Position numbers and translations under genes: made by a program. From Dendrobium chrysotoxum (taxonomy: Eukaryota; Streptophyta; Magnoliopsida; Asparagales; Orchidaceae), in the NCBI GenBank assembly GCA_019925795.1, contig CM034307.1, positions 34,993,201-35,057,200 of the forward strand: a DNA stretch of 64,000 nucleotides. The letters are read 5' to 3'. Shown here piece by piece: positions 9,872-20,796 of this stretch. Numbering within the stretch: the first letter of the stretch is position 1; every line of letters starts with the position of its first letter. The notes below the pieces were generated by a model. The model made no database searches and had not been told where the DNA came from. It saw only the letters and a program-made list of their open reading frames with translations.

Positions 9872-12800
9872 TCAAGCATTTATGTCAATCACACCTAATC
9901 TGGTCCTTAAAATATTGAATGAGTCAAAGGCTAGTGGTTTAGTAAATATGTCAGCCAGCTGATTTTCAGATGCTACATGATGTAGCTCAATATCCCCTTT
10001 TGTAACATGGTCCCTAATGAAGTGATGGCTTATATCAATGTGTTTGGTTCTAGAATATTGGATTGAATTCTTAGAAATACAAATGGCACTAGTATTATCA
10101 CACATAATAGAAGTTATGCCAATAGATAATCCTAAATCCAAAACTTATTGCTTCAACCAAAGGACTTGGGCCACACAACTTTCTAAGGTAATGCACTCAG
10201 CCTCAGCAGTGGAAAGTGCAACTGAGTTCTATTTTCTACTAGATCAGGAGACTAAAGACTATCCTATGAATTGGCAAGTTCCACAAGTGCTCTTTCTATC
10301 CACCCTACACCCTGTAAAGTCAGAATCAGAATATCCAATAATCTCAAAAGAAGTGATGTGCCTAGGGTACCAAATTCTTAGGTTTGGAGTTCCTAAAAGA
10401 TATCTAAGAATTCTCTTAACAGCAGTCAGATGAGAATCTTTAGGATCAGCTTGAAATCTAGCACAAAGATAAATATTAAACATAATATCAGGTCGACTAA
10501 CAGTCAGGTAAAGCAATGATCTAATTATTCCTCTATACTTCTTCTGATCAATAAATTTTCCACTTGATTCCTTATCTATCTGAACAGAGGAGCTCATAGG
10601 AGTGTTGATTGGCTTGGCTTTGACCATTTCATATTTCTTCAAAATATCCTTAGTGTATTTTGATTGATTGAGAAAGGTTCCATCATCCATTTATCTTATA
10701 CTAAACCCAAAAAAGCAGGATAATTCCCCATCATCCTCATCTCAAACTCCTTACTCATTATTTTAGAAAACCCATCACATAATTATTTATCAGAAGATCC
10801 AAAAATTATATCATCAATATAGATCTGGACAATGAGTAAATCATCCCTTACTCTCCTCAGAAAAAGGGTGGTGTCCACGCTCCTTTTAACAAACTCTCTT
10901 TCTAATAAAAATATGCTAAGCCTCTTATACTAATCTCTGGGTGCCTGTTTTAATCCATATAAGGCCTTTTTTTAATTTATAAATATGATTTGAATATTAG
11001 GAACTCTCAAAACCTGGGGTTTATTCTACAAAAATATCCTCTTTTATTACCCCATTTAAAAAGGCACTCTTGATATTTATTTGAAACAGCTTAAATCCCT
11101 CATAACAGGCAAAGACAAGTAGCACCCTCATGGCTTCCAATCTAGCTACAGGGGCAAAGGTCTCCTCAAAATCAATCCCTTCAGTCTGATTATACCCCTT
11201 AGCCACCAATCTTGCCTTATTCCTAACCACCACACTAGAATCATTCATCTTATTATTAAAGACCCAATTGGTTCCCACTATACTTTGATTCCTAGGTCTT
11301 TCTACTAGCTCCCAAAAATCGTTCCTTACAAATTGATTTAGTTCCTCTTACATAGCTAAGATCCAAAATTTATCAAAAAGGGCTTGATTGATGTTGGTGG
11401 GTTCAGTCATTAAGATAAAGGTATAGTGGTTTACTTCCTTCCTAAGTCCATGCCTAGTCCTAACACCTTCAAAAGGGTCTCCTAAGATCAGTTCTTTAGG
11501 ATGACTCAAAGAATATCTCCAATCTCTAGGCAAAGTATTTTAAGGTTCTACCCTTTCCTCCAGATTTGCATTTTTAACCCCTTGGGTAATCTCTCCTACC
11601 TCTTCTTCTTCCTCAACTCTAGTCACCTTAGGATCAAATTCATTAAACACCACATGAGTTGTCTCTTCCACCACCAAAGTGTTCTTATTAAACACCCTAA
11701 AGGATTTCCCCATACTAGAATAGCCTAAGAACACTCCTTCATCAGATTTGGGGTCAAACTTTCCTAAGGATGATTTCCTGTTGTTTAGAAAGAAAACCTT
11801 ACAGCCAAAGACATGGAGGTGGAACAGGTTTGGAGTTCTACCCTTAATGATCTCATAAGGTGTCTTGTTCATATTGGATCTAACATTCACCCTATTCAGC
11901 ACATAACAGGCAGTGTTCATCGCTTTAGCCCAAAAGTATTTTGGAAGTGAATACTCAACAAGTATGGCTCTAGCGGCTTCCACTAAGGTCCTGTTCTTCC
12001 TTTCAGCTACCCCATTCTGCTGAGGGGTCCTAGGAGCTAAAAAATTGTGGCTAATCCCTTACTCCTCACAGAAAGTTCCAAACTTCACATTTTCAAACTC
12101 TCCACCATGATCACTATGAATAGTCAAGATCTCATAACCTAACTTCCTTTGAATTTAAGTGAAGAAGGACTTAAATTCATCAAATGACTCAAATTTATGT
12201 GACAAAAATTTAATCCAAGTGAACCTCAAGTAATCATCAACAATCACAAAACCATAAACTTTCCCCCCTAAGCTAGTAGTGCTAATGGGTCCAAAGAGAT
12301 CCATGTGAAGGACTTCTAAAGGTCTAGAGGAGCTAATGTCCTTAACAGAGTGAAAGGAGGATTGGACTTGCTTCCCTAATTGATAGGCATCATACAGGTG
12401 GTCCTTAGTGAACTTAAGCTTGGTGACACCTCTAACTAAGTCCTTTTGGGTGACTCTCCTAAGAGTTTTCATACTGGCATGACATAATCTCCTGTGCCAC
12501 AACCAAGACTCATCAGCAGTAATTTTTAAGCAAATTGAAACATCAACTTTAAAGCAACTTACATCCAGCATGTAGATATTATTGATCATTTGTCCCTTCA
12601 AAATAATTTTATCATTTAAGCTTAAAATGCAGCAAGTGGGAAGAAATTTGATGTTGTATCCTTTGTTACAGAGTTGACGGATGCTCAGCAGGTTATGTTT
12701 CAATCCATCTACAAGTAAAACATTGTCAATCAAAAAATTCTTTGAATCACCAATTATACTTGATCCTACCACCCTCCTGGTGGTGTTGTCTCCAAGTGTA

Positions 12801-12919
12801 ACCTTGCCTCCAGCCCTGTCCTCCAGCGAAATGAACAGATTTGCATCTCCAATCATGTGTCTTGAATATCCGCTATCCAGGTACTACATGCTCTCCCGAG
12901 GTCTTGTGTGAGAGCACAC
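9872..12919 (-). pseudogene. Sirevirus B pol: protease remnant, integrase, RT, RNase H
   Basis: Opens after TAG (12922-12920) and ends INA-TGA at 9872. In order it shows a mutated protease start, GAG-pre-integrase with HRRLCHAS (12155-12856 open for 233 codons), integrase C-terminal region (11540-11983), copia RT (N-terminal VARLEAMRVLLVFA at about 11100-11160, catalytic YIDDIIF near 10810) and RNase H (TKHIDISHHFIRDHV near 10010). At least six nonsense or frameshift breaks separate the open stretches, several of them CAG or TGG to TAG. It would encode the proteins for cDNA synthesis and integration; as it stands it is dead. Confidence 0.9.
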
Positions 12920-12930
12920 CTACAAAATCA

Positions 12931-13261
12931 TCAAATGTTAGATTTAGGAACCCAAACAAGTTTGGGTTCCTTCTTATGAAAAGAAGAATGCAATGCATAT
13001 GTGCTGTGCTATGAAACAGGCAATTTGGGCCTCCACACCTAATGTGTATTATGGTGAACAGTGCAGGTGTGGGAGATGTGTCCTAACTTTCCACAAGAAA
13101 AACATCTAACACTAGGAAAAGGGTTAACTAATCTATGTGGGTGATAGTGCCTCTTCCTATGTTTGTATGAAACATGCTTTGATGATTTTGAAACAGATTC
13201 TTCAAAAGGTGGAGGAGCATAAAACTGTACAAAAGTAGGAGGTGTTTCATTTTTCTCAAAA
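12931..13261 (-). pseudogene. Sirevirus B gag, C-terminal remnant only
   Basis: Keeps the second zinc knuckle CFSCGKLGHISHTC, the basic RHYHPHRLVNPFP stretch and the tail to the TGA at 12933-12931. Trp has become TAG inside the tail (13039). At about 13262 it runs straight into LTR leader sequence in a fortuitously shared open frame. The capsid domain, first knuckle and coiled coil are deleted. Confidence 0.85.
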
Positions 13262-14716
13262 CCAGAACTCCTTTCACTTATCCTAAAGCAGGCAGAGAAC
13301 CCGGACTCCTTTTGCTTCCTCCTGAAGTGGGCAGAGATCTTAAACTCCTTTCGCTTCCTTCTGAAGCGGGCAAAGAACCCGAATCTTCTTGCGAACGATC
13401 CTCCCATAGAAAACACCTACAAGACGAGGGATGACGAACAGAGAAGATGACTCTGATCCTTGCTTGGAGCAACCTTTATAAATCTCACACAAACTCCCCC
13501 TCACAAGATCCCCTCTCTCTCTCCCAAGCTCTCTCTCTCTCTCTCAAGGTTTCTCTGGATAGGAAAGTGGCATAAGATTTTTCTTGTTTGAAGAAAAAGA
13601 TCTTTTATAGGAAGGCTCAAAATTTGCCCTAAATCTCAACTGGTCGGCCAATATCATCCAGGACGATCGCTAGATCATCCTGTATGATCAGTTCAAAATC
13701 ACATGTTTCAGCCTGGACGATCTAGCTCTTCTAGATAATTAGTAGAAAAAGTTATTCAGATCATCCTATACGATTCTACGATCGTCCAGGATGATTAGTG
13801 TTAATCAGGAATTTCATCCAGAAGACCGCTCTGGTCGTCCAGAGGAACTTGTGCTGAAGGATCTTAAAATGACTTAATCGTCCGGGACGATCTGTATATC
13901 GTCCTGTATGATTAGTTCAAAAAGTGCCAAAATCATCCTAAGCACCGCTCTAGACGTACAGGTGAAACATGCAGGACAATTTTAAAATGCTTGATCGTCC
14001 GGGATGATATGGGTATCATCCCGTACGATTATTTCAAAATTGGGATTATCATCCTACACACAGCTCTGGACGTACAGGTGAAAGGTACTGGACGGTCAAA
14101 ATTTTTAACACATCGTCCCGTACGATCCTGCAATTATCCGGGATGATATGATTGAATCAATCAGACCTTAATTACTTTCCTTAATCATTAGACTAATTTA
14201 GGCATAATTGTAATGGATAGTTCAGGATGATACATGTATTGTCTGAAACAATCAGATCAAATCTCTAAAAATAAAACTTGCCTAACTTGATCTAGCGGCT
14301 GAGAATTTCTGATTTGAGCCTATCATCCTGTACGATCAATGGATCATTCAGGACGATCTACTTAATCAGATAGACTTAACTTGGTCACCCTAATGAGGGT
14401 TTCTGTTTTCAATTGATCATCCAGGATGATGTGGATATCGTCCGGGATGATTAGAATAAAAATTGAACAGAAACTCTAATTCACTAAACTCTCCCCCTGA
14501 GTGTGTGTGTGCAAGGTTACTTAGCTAGGAGATCAGTTACATTACATTTGACTCAAGAAAGGGAAAACATTATATTTAGACACACTTGGACCTGATCTTG
14601 AGTTAGCTTGAGTTGCTTTTGATCTTTTGTACCTGAAATGGGTTAGCCAAGCAAAACATAATACAAACATGTTTGTCATAATCAAAACTATACTTTTTGA
14701 ATCCAGATTTGCAACA
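13262..14716 (-). repeat. 5' LTR of Sirevirus B, truncated (1455 bp kept)
   Basis: From the fused gag junction at 13262 to TGTTGCAAATC at 14716 reading leftwards. The U5 end and PBS are missing. It retains hairpin units (about 13265-13385), the CT-rich leader (13505-13550) and U3 palindromes (about 13650-14450), many with CG to CA/TG changes. Confidence 0.9.
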
Positions 14717-15640
14717 TGGTAAACTTGGTCAACCATAGTTGACCAATGTCTAAGTTTGGGGTCATTCACTTATAATTGATAGTTCAAGCTCATTGGGAGA
14801 GATTTCATGCACCGAGGAGGTCTCAAAGCTCAAAATGCATGTTGGGTGGATTAAGGATCCTTTAGTTAATCATGGTTACCTTTGTCAACCAAGGTTGACC
14901 AAGGCTTGTGTTTGATTCTAATACATACCAAATGATGCTAGGAATGCATTGTGGGAGATTTTAATCTTTGGTTTGAATGAGCCATGTTGAAGTTTAAGAG
15001 AAGGTTTAATTTTTCTTTAGGGATTTTGGGGTTTAATGGGCCCATGGTCAACTAAGGTCCACTAAAAGTTTAATTTGTGTTTAAAATATCATAATACTGA
15101 TCACGAATATATTTAGGAGTTTTTGGGAGGTTCCCTTGGTCAAATTTCATTAGATGTAGGATCCAGTGGCATGGGCTATAAATATTTAAAGGTTTTGCAA
15201 CCTTTGAAATTGAATTCAATTTTTGGGGTTAGAGAGATCAGATTACTCTCAAATTTGGAGGGTTGATCCTAGGGGCATACCTAATTAATATGCAATTTAT
15301 GAATCATGATTATGATGTCATTTGTTTTGGTTGTGAGGTTATTGATAAATCACTCAAAAAGGGTTATGGGATAAGGGATTTTGGTTTTGACTCTGAGCTT
15401 GGAGTTTTGGATTTGGATTTGGTTTTGCTTTAGGATGGTCAACCTCATATAAAAATGAGGTCAACAACCATCATAGTGTTTGAAGGAGGCTATGTGGCTT
15501 TGGTATGTCTTATAAGAGTTTAGTGTTTAAGTTGTATTAATTTAATGTGTTTGTTAATTAATGGATAAAAAGAAATTTTAGTTGAAGTTTATATTTTGCG
15601 AATTTAGATTTCATTATTTAAATTTTAAAAGCTATAATTG
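14717..15640. other. Unclassified flank with TTGACC/GGTCAA palindromes
   Basis: No gene. Contains TTGGTCAACCATAGTTGACC (14725-14744) and GTCAACCAAGGTTGAC (14884-14899), inverted pairs of the W-box core TTGAC. A TATA-like GGGCTATAAATATTTAAAGG lies at about 15173-15192, followed by a plausible short leader. This looks like part of an old LTR, but no boundary was found. Confidence 0.4.
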
Positions 15641-18600
15641 GTTATTTAATTATAAAGAATTTGTAAATTAATAACCCTAAGTGCAAGGGTTACTAACCTA
15701 CAGATCCTAAGGCTTATAAATATAATGCAATCATCCCATATAGGATAGATGATCACATGAAGCCTTAAAAGACATATTAATAATATATTAAGGGATAGAG
15801 AAGGGACCTTTCAAATCAATACATATGCCATCCAAGTGGAATCGAGCATGATGTATAAGGTCAAATGATTTATTAATGACTTGAAGATCCCCCATTGGAA
15901 TGTGTTAGTGCTTTCCTGAAAGGTATTGTGCATAACACATAGGGGTCTTTTGATTATTTAAAAAGTATTAGAGGCCTTAAAATCAAATCCTAAAATACCC
16001 TCCAAATGGTGTACTCAAGCATGAAGCATAATGGCCTTTACTTATTTAAGCCAAATTAATTATTAAATTTATTTTATTAAAATCAATTTTAATCAAACTT
16101 GTCATTAAATTAATTTAGTTTAAATGATTTAAAATTTAATTGTAATTTACTTATTTTTATTGATTTATTTGGAATTTTTAATGAATTATTCAATTTTTAT
16201 GAATTTTAGTTAATTATTTATTAATGAATTATAATCAAAAGTTTTATTTAAATTCTAATTATTGTTTTTTTTTTTTTTTTTTTTACTTAAATTTTTTATC
16301 TATATTTTATTTATTTAACTATATTTGAAATTAATTACTTAATGAATTATTTAAATTACTTAATTGTTAACGTAAGAGGGGTTATTTGATTTTGATATGA
16401 AATCAACTCCAACCTTCATGAAATTGATAAAATAGGTTGAAAATGACCAATGTAACAATCTCTCAAATTTTCAAATCAATTTGATTTATATTTTAATTTT
16501 AATGAATTTATTTGATTAATATTTAATTGAGGGTTATTTATTTATTAATTAAAATTTAATCAAATTTGGATTTGAATTTTATTTTTTAATGATTATAGGA
16601 TTAATTTAGAGTTGATTAAAGGAGATTTTTCATTTTTATGAATTTTTTAATTTATTGTGATTTTTAAAAAAAATCAACCCTTAGATAAAGGCTTATTTTG
16701 ATTATTATTGTTTTGTGGTCAAATAATGTTAATTAGAGGTGAATTTAAGTCCTAGGGTGTACGATGTGTCTAAGTTCAATAGTTTAAAGTTTCATCCCTA
16801 TTGGAAGTGTGTATGAATTTCTAAAAATTTTCTAAGTTCTCTAAACACAGACCTTAATTATTTTCCCTAGGTGTCACTATGGTTTAGATGAATCTGAAAA
16901 TTGGTGTGACTAACCCTTAACATATATATAAAGAAACCATAACAGAATGAATGCCTAATGATCTATGGAATAATTATAATAAATTACCAAAGTTATAGGT
17001 CACATAGTGACCTATAAGCTTGGAAATTTAACTATAAGAACTATATGCATCAAACTAGATCAAGAGTATTGGAGGATCTAAGAAACATCCTTAGATACTC
17101 CTCCACCAAGTTTAAGACTATGGTAATGCCTATTAGGAGAGCAATATACTAAAATCCATAAACTATTAAAGGCCAATTTCTCTCAAACTATGCATGATCA
17201 AAACTTAAATTAATTTTTAAATGAAAATGCCCATCCTACTGATTCCATAGAGCCCTAACATGCAATGATTGGGTAAGATTTGAATTAATTATGAATTTCC
17301 AAAAATCTTGGTCAAATCTTGATATAGATTTTTATAAATTCATGTATAAATCATGATTGCATATAATGGCCCTAGAAAAGTTTAAGAAGGTCAAGGATAG
17401 ACCATAATATACCTCTGCCAAAATTCAGCTCAATGTGATAAGTACTTTACAAATTTATAATTAAATATAGGATTTATATATAATTAAAATAATACTCATC
17501 AAATTGAGCTAAATTTATTTTTAAAATAAATGGGTGTTCAATCTAAACTATAGTCCAAGAAATCTAAAAATTATTGAGAAATAAATTTTATAAGAATTTT
17601 TATAATTTTATTATATTTTTAGATTTAATTAAACTGATTAATCCATTATACTCAATGATGGCACTAAGAGGGCAGGTTCTTTACATGCGGTGGCAAGCAG
17701 TTAGGCCATACGGACAGATACGATTAGCTGACTCAACCAACTTAATTAGTGCGACTATGGGCATAGCCATTTGATTCGCACAGTTTGAAATAGACAATAA
17801 TAATTATGATGGATGTAGGTTGGTTCATTATGTGGTTAGGCCCATTCATATCAAGCACCTGATCTGATGACTTCACGATTGTTAATTTGAAAAGAATAGA
17901 TCCAATAGTTGTAAAATAATATTCCTTATGAGCTCACTAAAACTTTTAAGCTCTTAATTGGTCTTATACACTTAATAGGATGGGTTAAAGCAAGAGTAGG
18001 GATGTGTTTCTATGGCTAGTGATGTAATGTTCAACAAGTTATTTAGGAACCTAAGTAAGGACAGGGTTTAGATTTTACCTACTTGTAGACAGTCTCTAAG
18101 GATGGGGAAGGTATTATTCCTCTTATTGAGAGCTCATTTATATCTTATATAAAGACTTTGAGCTCAGACATAAGCTAGATGGCTTGGGATGGATAAGCAT
18201 TTGGTCCCTCATCAATCTTACCATCGACGAGCTCCAAATGATGGTGAATGATTGGGAAATGCTCAAAGGGCTCTGGGAATACAAAACAAAATGAGAGTTT
18301 TACTCGGGAGCGATTGTGTTGAGAGTGTAGTCTCTATGATGGTTTCAGATATTTTTCCCTATTTGAGAAATTGGAGGAAACCTGGATGGTTGGGATCGAT
18401 AAAGGAGGTTGTTTAAATGATGGATAACTAGCCCAAGTAGTTAGGCTATAGAGGGAGTGAACTAGTTTTAGAGAAAATGACCATGGGTTATTCTCACATG
18501 GGGCAACCACCTAGGTTAGTTGGACTAAACTCGAGGCTAGGTTGTGTTGGGTCAATATCCAGGAAGATTTTAGAGCTTCTTTGAATAGCTGGATGGGCTA

Positions 18601-18890
18601 GGCTTCGAAGGGAATGCATAATTTAGGTGGGTTGACCACTCAACCCTATTTCACACATTATAGTTGACTATTTGACCATTCAACTGGTCCAAGCTATTGA
18701 GGTGGAGTTCAAGGGAGTGTAGGCATGCTGTTCGAATAAATTTTAAGGGGTCTAAGGCAGTGGAGTTGAGGTTCGAGTAAGTGGGTGAGTGTGTAATATG
18801 GTTTGACCACATATGGTGGTTCGACCAAGTTAAACTAACCATGGTTTGACTCATGGAAAGCTTTGAGATATTTATAGCATACATTGGAAT
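15641..18890. other. AT-rich unclassified repeat DNA
   Basis: No gene found; open frames are short and without recognisable motifs. About 15880-16060 resembles 54780-54940 in the same direction (shared phrases such as GGGTCTTTTG, AAGCATRATRGGCC). A T20 run lies at 16265-16284, and 16100-16680 is very AT-rich. Confidence 0.45.
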
Positions 18891-18894
18891 TATT

Positions 18895-19290
18895 GTGAAG
18901 GGTTGATGTACTTATTTTAATTGAATACAATGGATTGACCCATTGTTAACTAGGTTTGGCCTTGCTTGGGTTGAGTTGACCAAGTTAACTTTTAACTATG
19001 TCAGGGTGACCAGTCTGGTATAATTCACTAGGAGTGGTGATCATAGGGGTTTGATGAAGATCACGATCCATCTGGAGCTTGATTGAGTGTAGGTAATGTG
19101 TATGATCAATTGGGCTAGCTTGAACTAGCCCAATTGGGTCTGATGAAATAGTTACTGGCTGAAGGATTTAATGAAGGATGATTTACTACATGAAGCTCCT
19201 AGTGATGTGGTATAGGTCATGACTGAGGTCAAGGGGCTAGTGCACTGAGCTAGGAAGTATAGGGCTATAATTATTTAGATGATTGTAATT
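18895..19290 (+). repeat. Dispersed repeat, copy 1 (inverted copy at 28600-28960)
   Basis: Matches the reverse complement of 28600-28960, sharing GACTGAGGTCA, AGTGCACTGAG, a GTTGACCAAG-like stretch and a central hairpin. Here that hairpin is CAATTGGGCTAG (19107-19118), a 6-nt loop, then CTAGCCCAATTG (19125-19136). No coding content seen. Confidence 0.6.
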
Positions 19291-19519
19291 TTGTTTATAT
19301 TGAATATAGAAGTGATGATTGATCATAGTGATTGGATATCTAATGTGACACTGGATATAAGCTGAGGTCAATTGATGATTGATTATAGGGTGGAATAGAT
19401 CAATTGACCTCAAACAAAAATGAGGTCAATAATAGATCCCTAAAATGTATGATGAACTCAAAGAGTAAATCATACATGATGGTATTGACCACAGCGATCA
19501 ACAAAATTTAGAAGATTGT

Positions 19520-20580
19520 AACTTGATTGAAAGATCAATTTTCAAACAAGCAAACATAGGGCATAACTAAGAGATCAATTCTCAGACAGATGAAATTCAT
19601 CCTTTAAATGGGAGATCGATTCCTAGATAAAGATGAATACTTGAATGGGAGATCAATTCTTAGATGAGTGGATTTAAAATCTGATTGAGAGATTAATTCT
19701 CAGAAAGGAAGATTTGGACTTTGAATGGAAGATCAATTCCCAAGAAAAGATGAATACTCAAATGGGAGATTGAATTTTGGATGAGCAAATTTAAAACCTA
19801 ACTAGGAGATCTATTCTCAGATAGGAAGATTTCAATTTTGAATGGAAGATCAATTCCCAAGCAAAGACAAATTCCTGAATGGGAGATCAATTCCTAGATG
19901 AGCAAGTTTAAAACTTGATCGAACAATCAATTCTTGGACTGGAAGATTTAACTTTGAGTGGGAGATCAATTCCTAGATAAAGATGAATACTCGAAAGGGA
20001 GATCAATTCCCATACCAGCGAATTTAAAACTTGACCAAGAGATAGATTCTCAGACATGAAGATTTGGACTTTGAATTGGAGATTGATTCCCAGACAAAGA
20101 TAAATACTCAAAATGGGATATTGATTCCCATATGAACTAATTTAAAACCTGGCTGGGAGTTCAATTCTTAGACAAGAAGATTTAGATTTTGAATAGGAGA
20201 TCAATTCCAAAGTAGAGATGAATACCTAAATGGGGAAATTGATTCCCATATGAGAAAATTTTAAACCTGATTGAGAGATTTATTCTTTTATTAGAAGATT
20301 TGGACTTTGAATGGGATATCGATTCCCATACAAAGATAAATACCTGAAAGGGAGATCGATTCCCATATGAGCAAATTTAATACTTGACTGAGAAGTTGAT
20401 TCTCATATAGGAAGATTTGGACTTTGAATGGGAGATTCATTCCCAAATAAAAATGAATACCCGAATGGGAGATCGATTCCAAGTCAAGTGAATTTAAAAC
20501 CTAACCGAGATATCAATTCTCATTGAGGAAGATTTTGACTTTGAATTAGAGATCAATTCCCAGATGAGCAAATTTAAAAA
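19520..20580. repeat. Minisatellite: about 9 copies of a 117-bp unit made of three 39-bp subunits
   Basis: Each subunit centres on GGGAGATCAATTCCCAGA or a variant. Three subunit types alternate (GATTTGGACTTTGAAT..., GATGAATACTTGAAT..., AATTTAAAACCTGACT...), giving a 116-118 bp higher-order period measured at GATTTGGACTTTG (19711, 20061, 20297, 20413 and others). The third type carries GAGA...TCTC where the others carry GGGA...TCCC. The array ends in AT-rich DNA just before the truncated end of Sirevirus C. Confidence 0.88.
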
Positions 20581-20796
20581 AAAATCAAAATCTCTGGACC
20601 TAGTTTTGCCATCTAGACCCGATTTACTTATGTAAATTTAACAACACCAAAAATTTAAACATCAAGATTTATTTTATTATTAAATTCTTGTAATGTATTA
20701 ACCATTATAATACTTCTTAAGATATCCTTTACAATCTATCAACTAATAAGAGCCTCCATGGTAGAATTTCTCCACCATGAATGATCCTTCCCATAT

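Larger units (their letters stand above)
4717..14716 (-). mobile_element. Sirevirus B, near full-length but internally deleted
   Basis: The 3' LTR (4717-6553), PPTs, third ORF, noncoding hairpin region, pol, gag remnant and truncated 5' LTR (13262-14716) follow in order on the minus strand. Flanking 5-mers TGGTT (4712-4716) and TGGTA (14717-14721) fit a target-site duplication with one change. Most of gag, the PBS and the distal part of the 5' LTR are missing: the gag 3' end is fused directly to mid-LTR near 13262. The two LTRs differ at about 7% of sites over the roughly 200 bp I compared by eye, so the insertion is not recent. Confidence 0.9.

Noticed and set aside
19520..20580. Array of 39-bp repeats considered as CRISPR or centromeric satellite
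   Set aside because: No unique spacers; only about 1 kb and a 117-bp higher-order period. A local minisatellite is the simpler reading.
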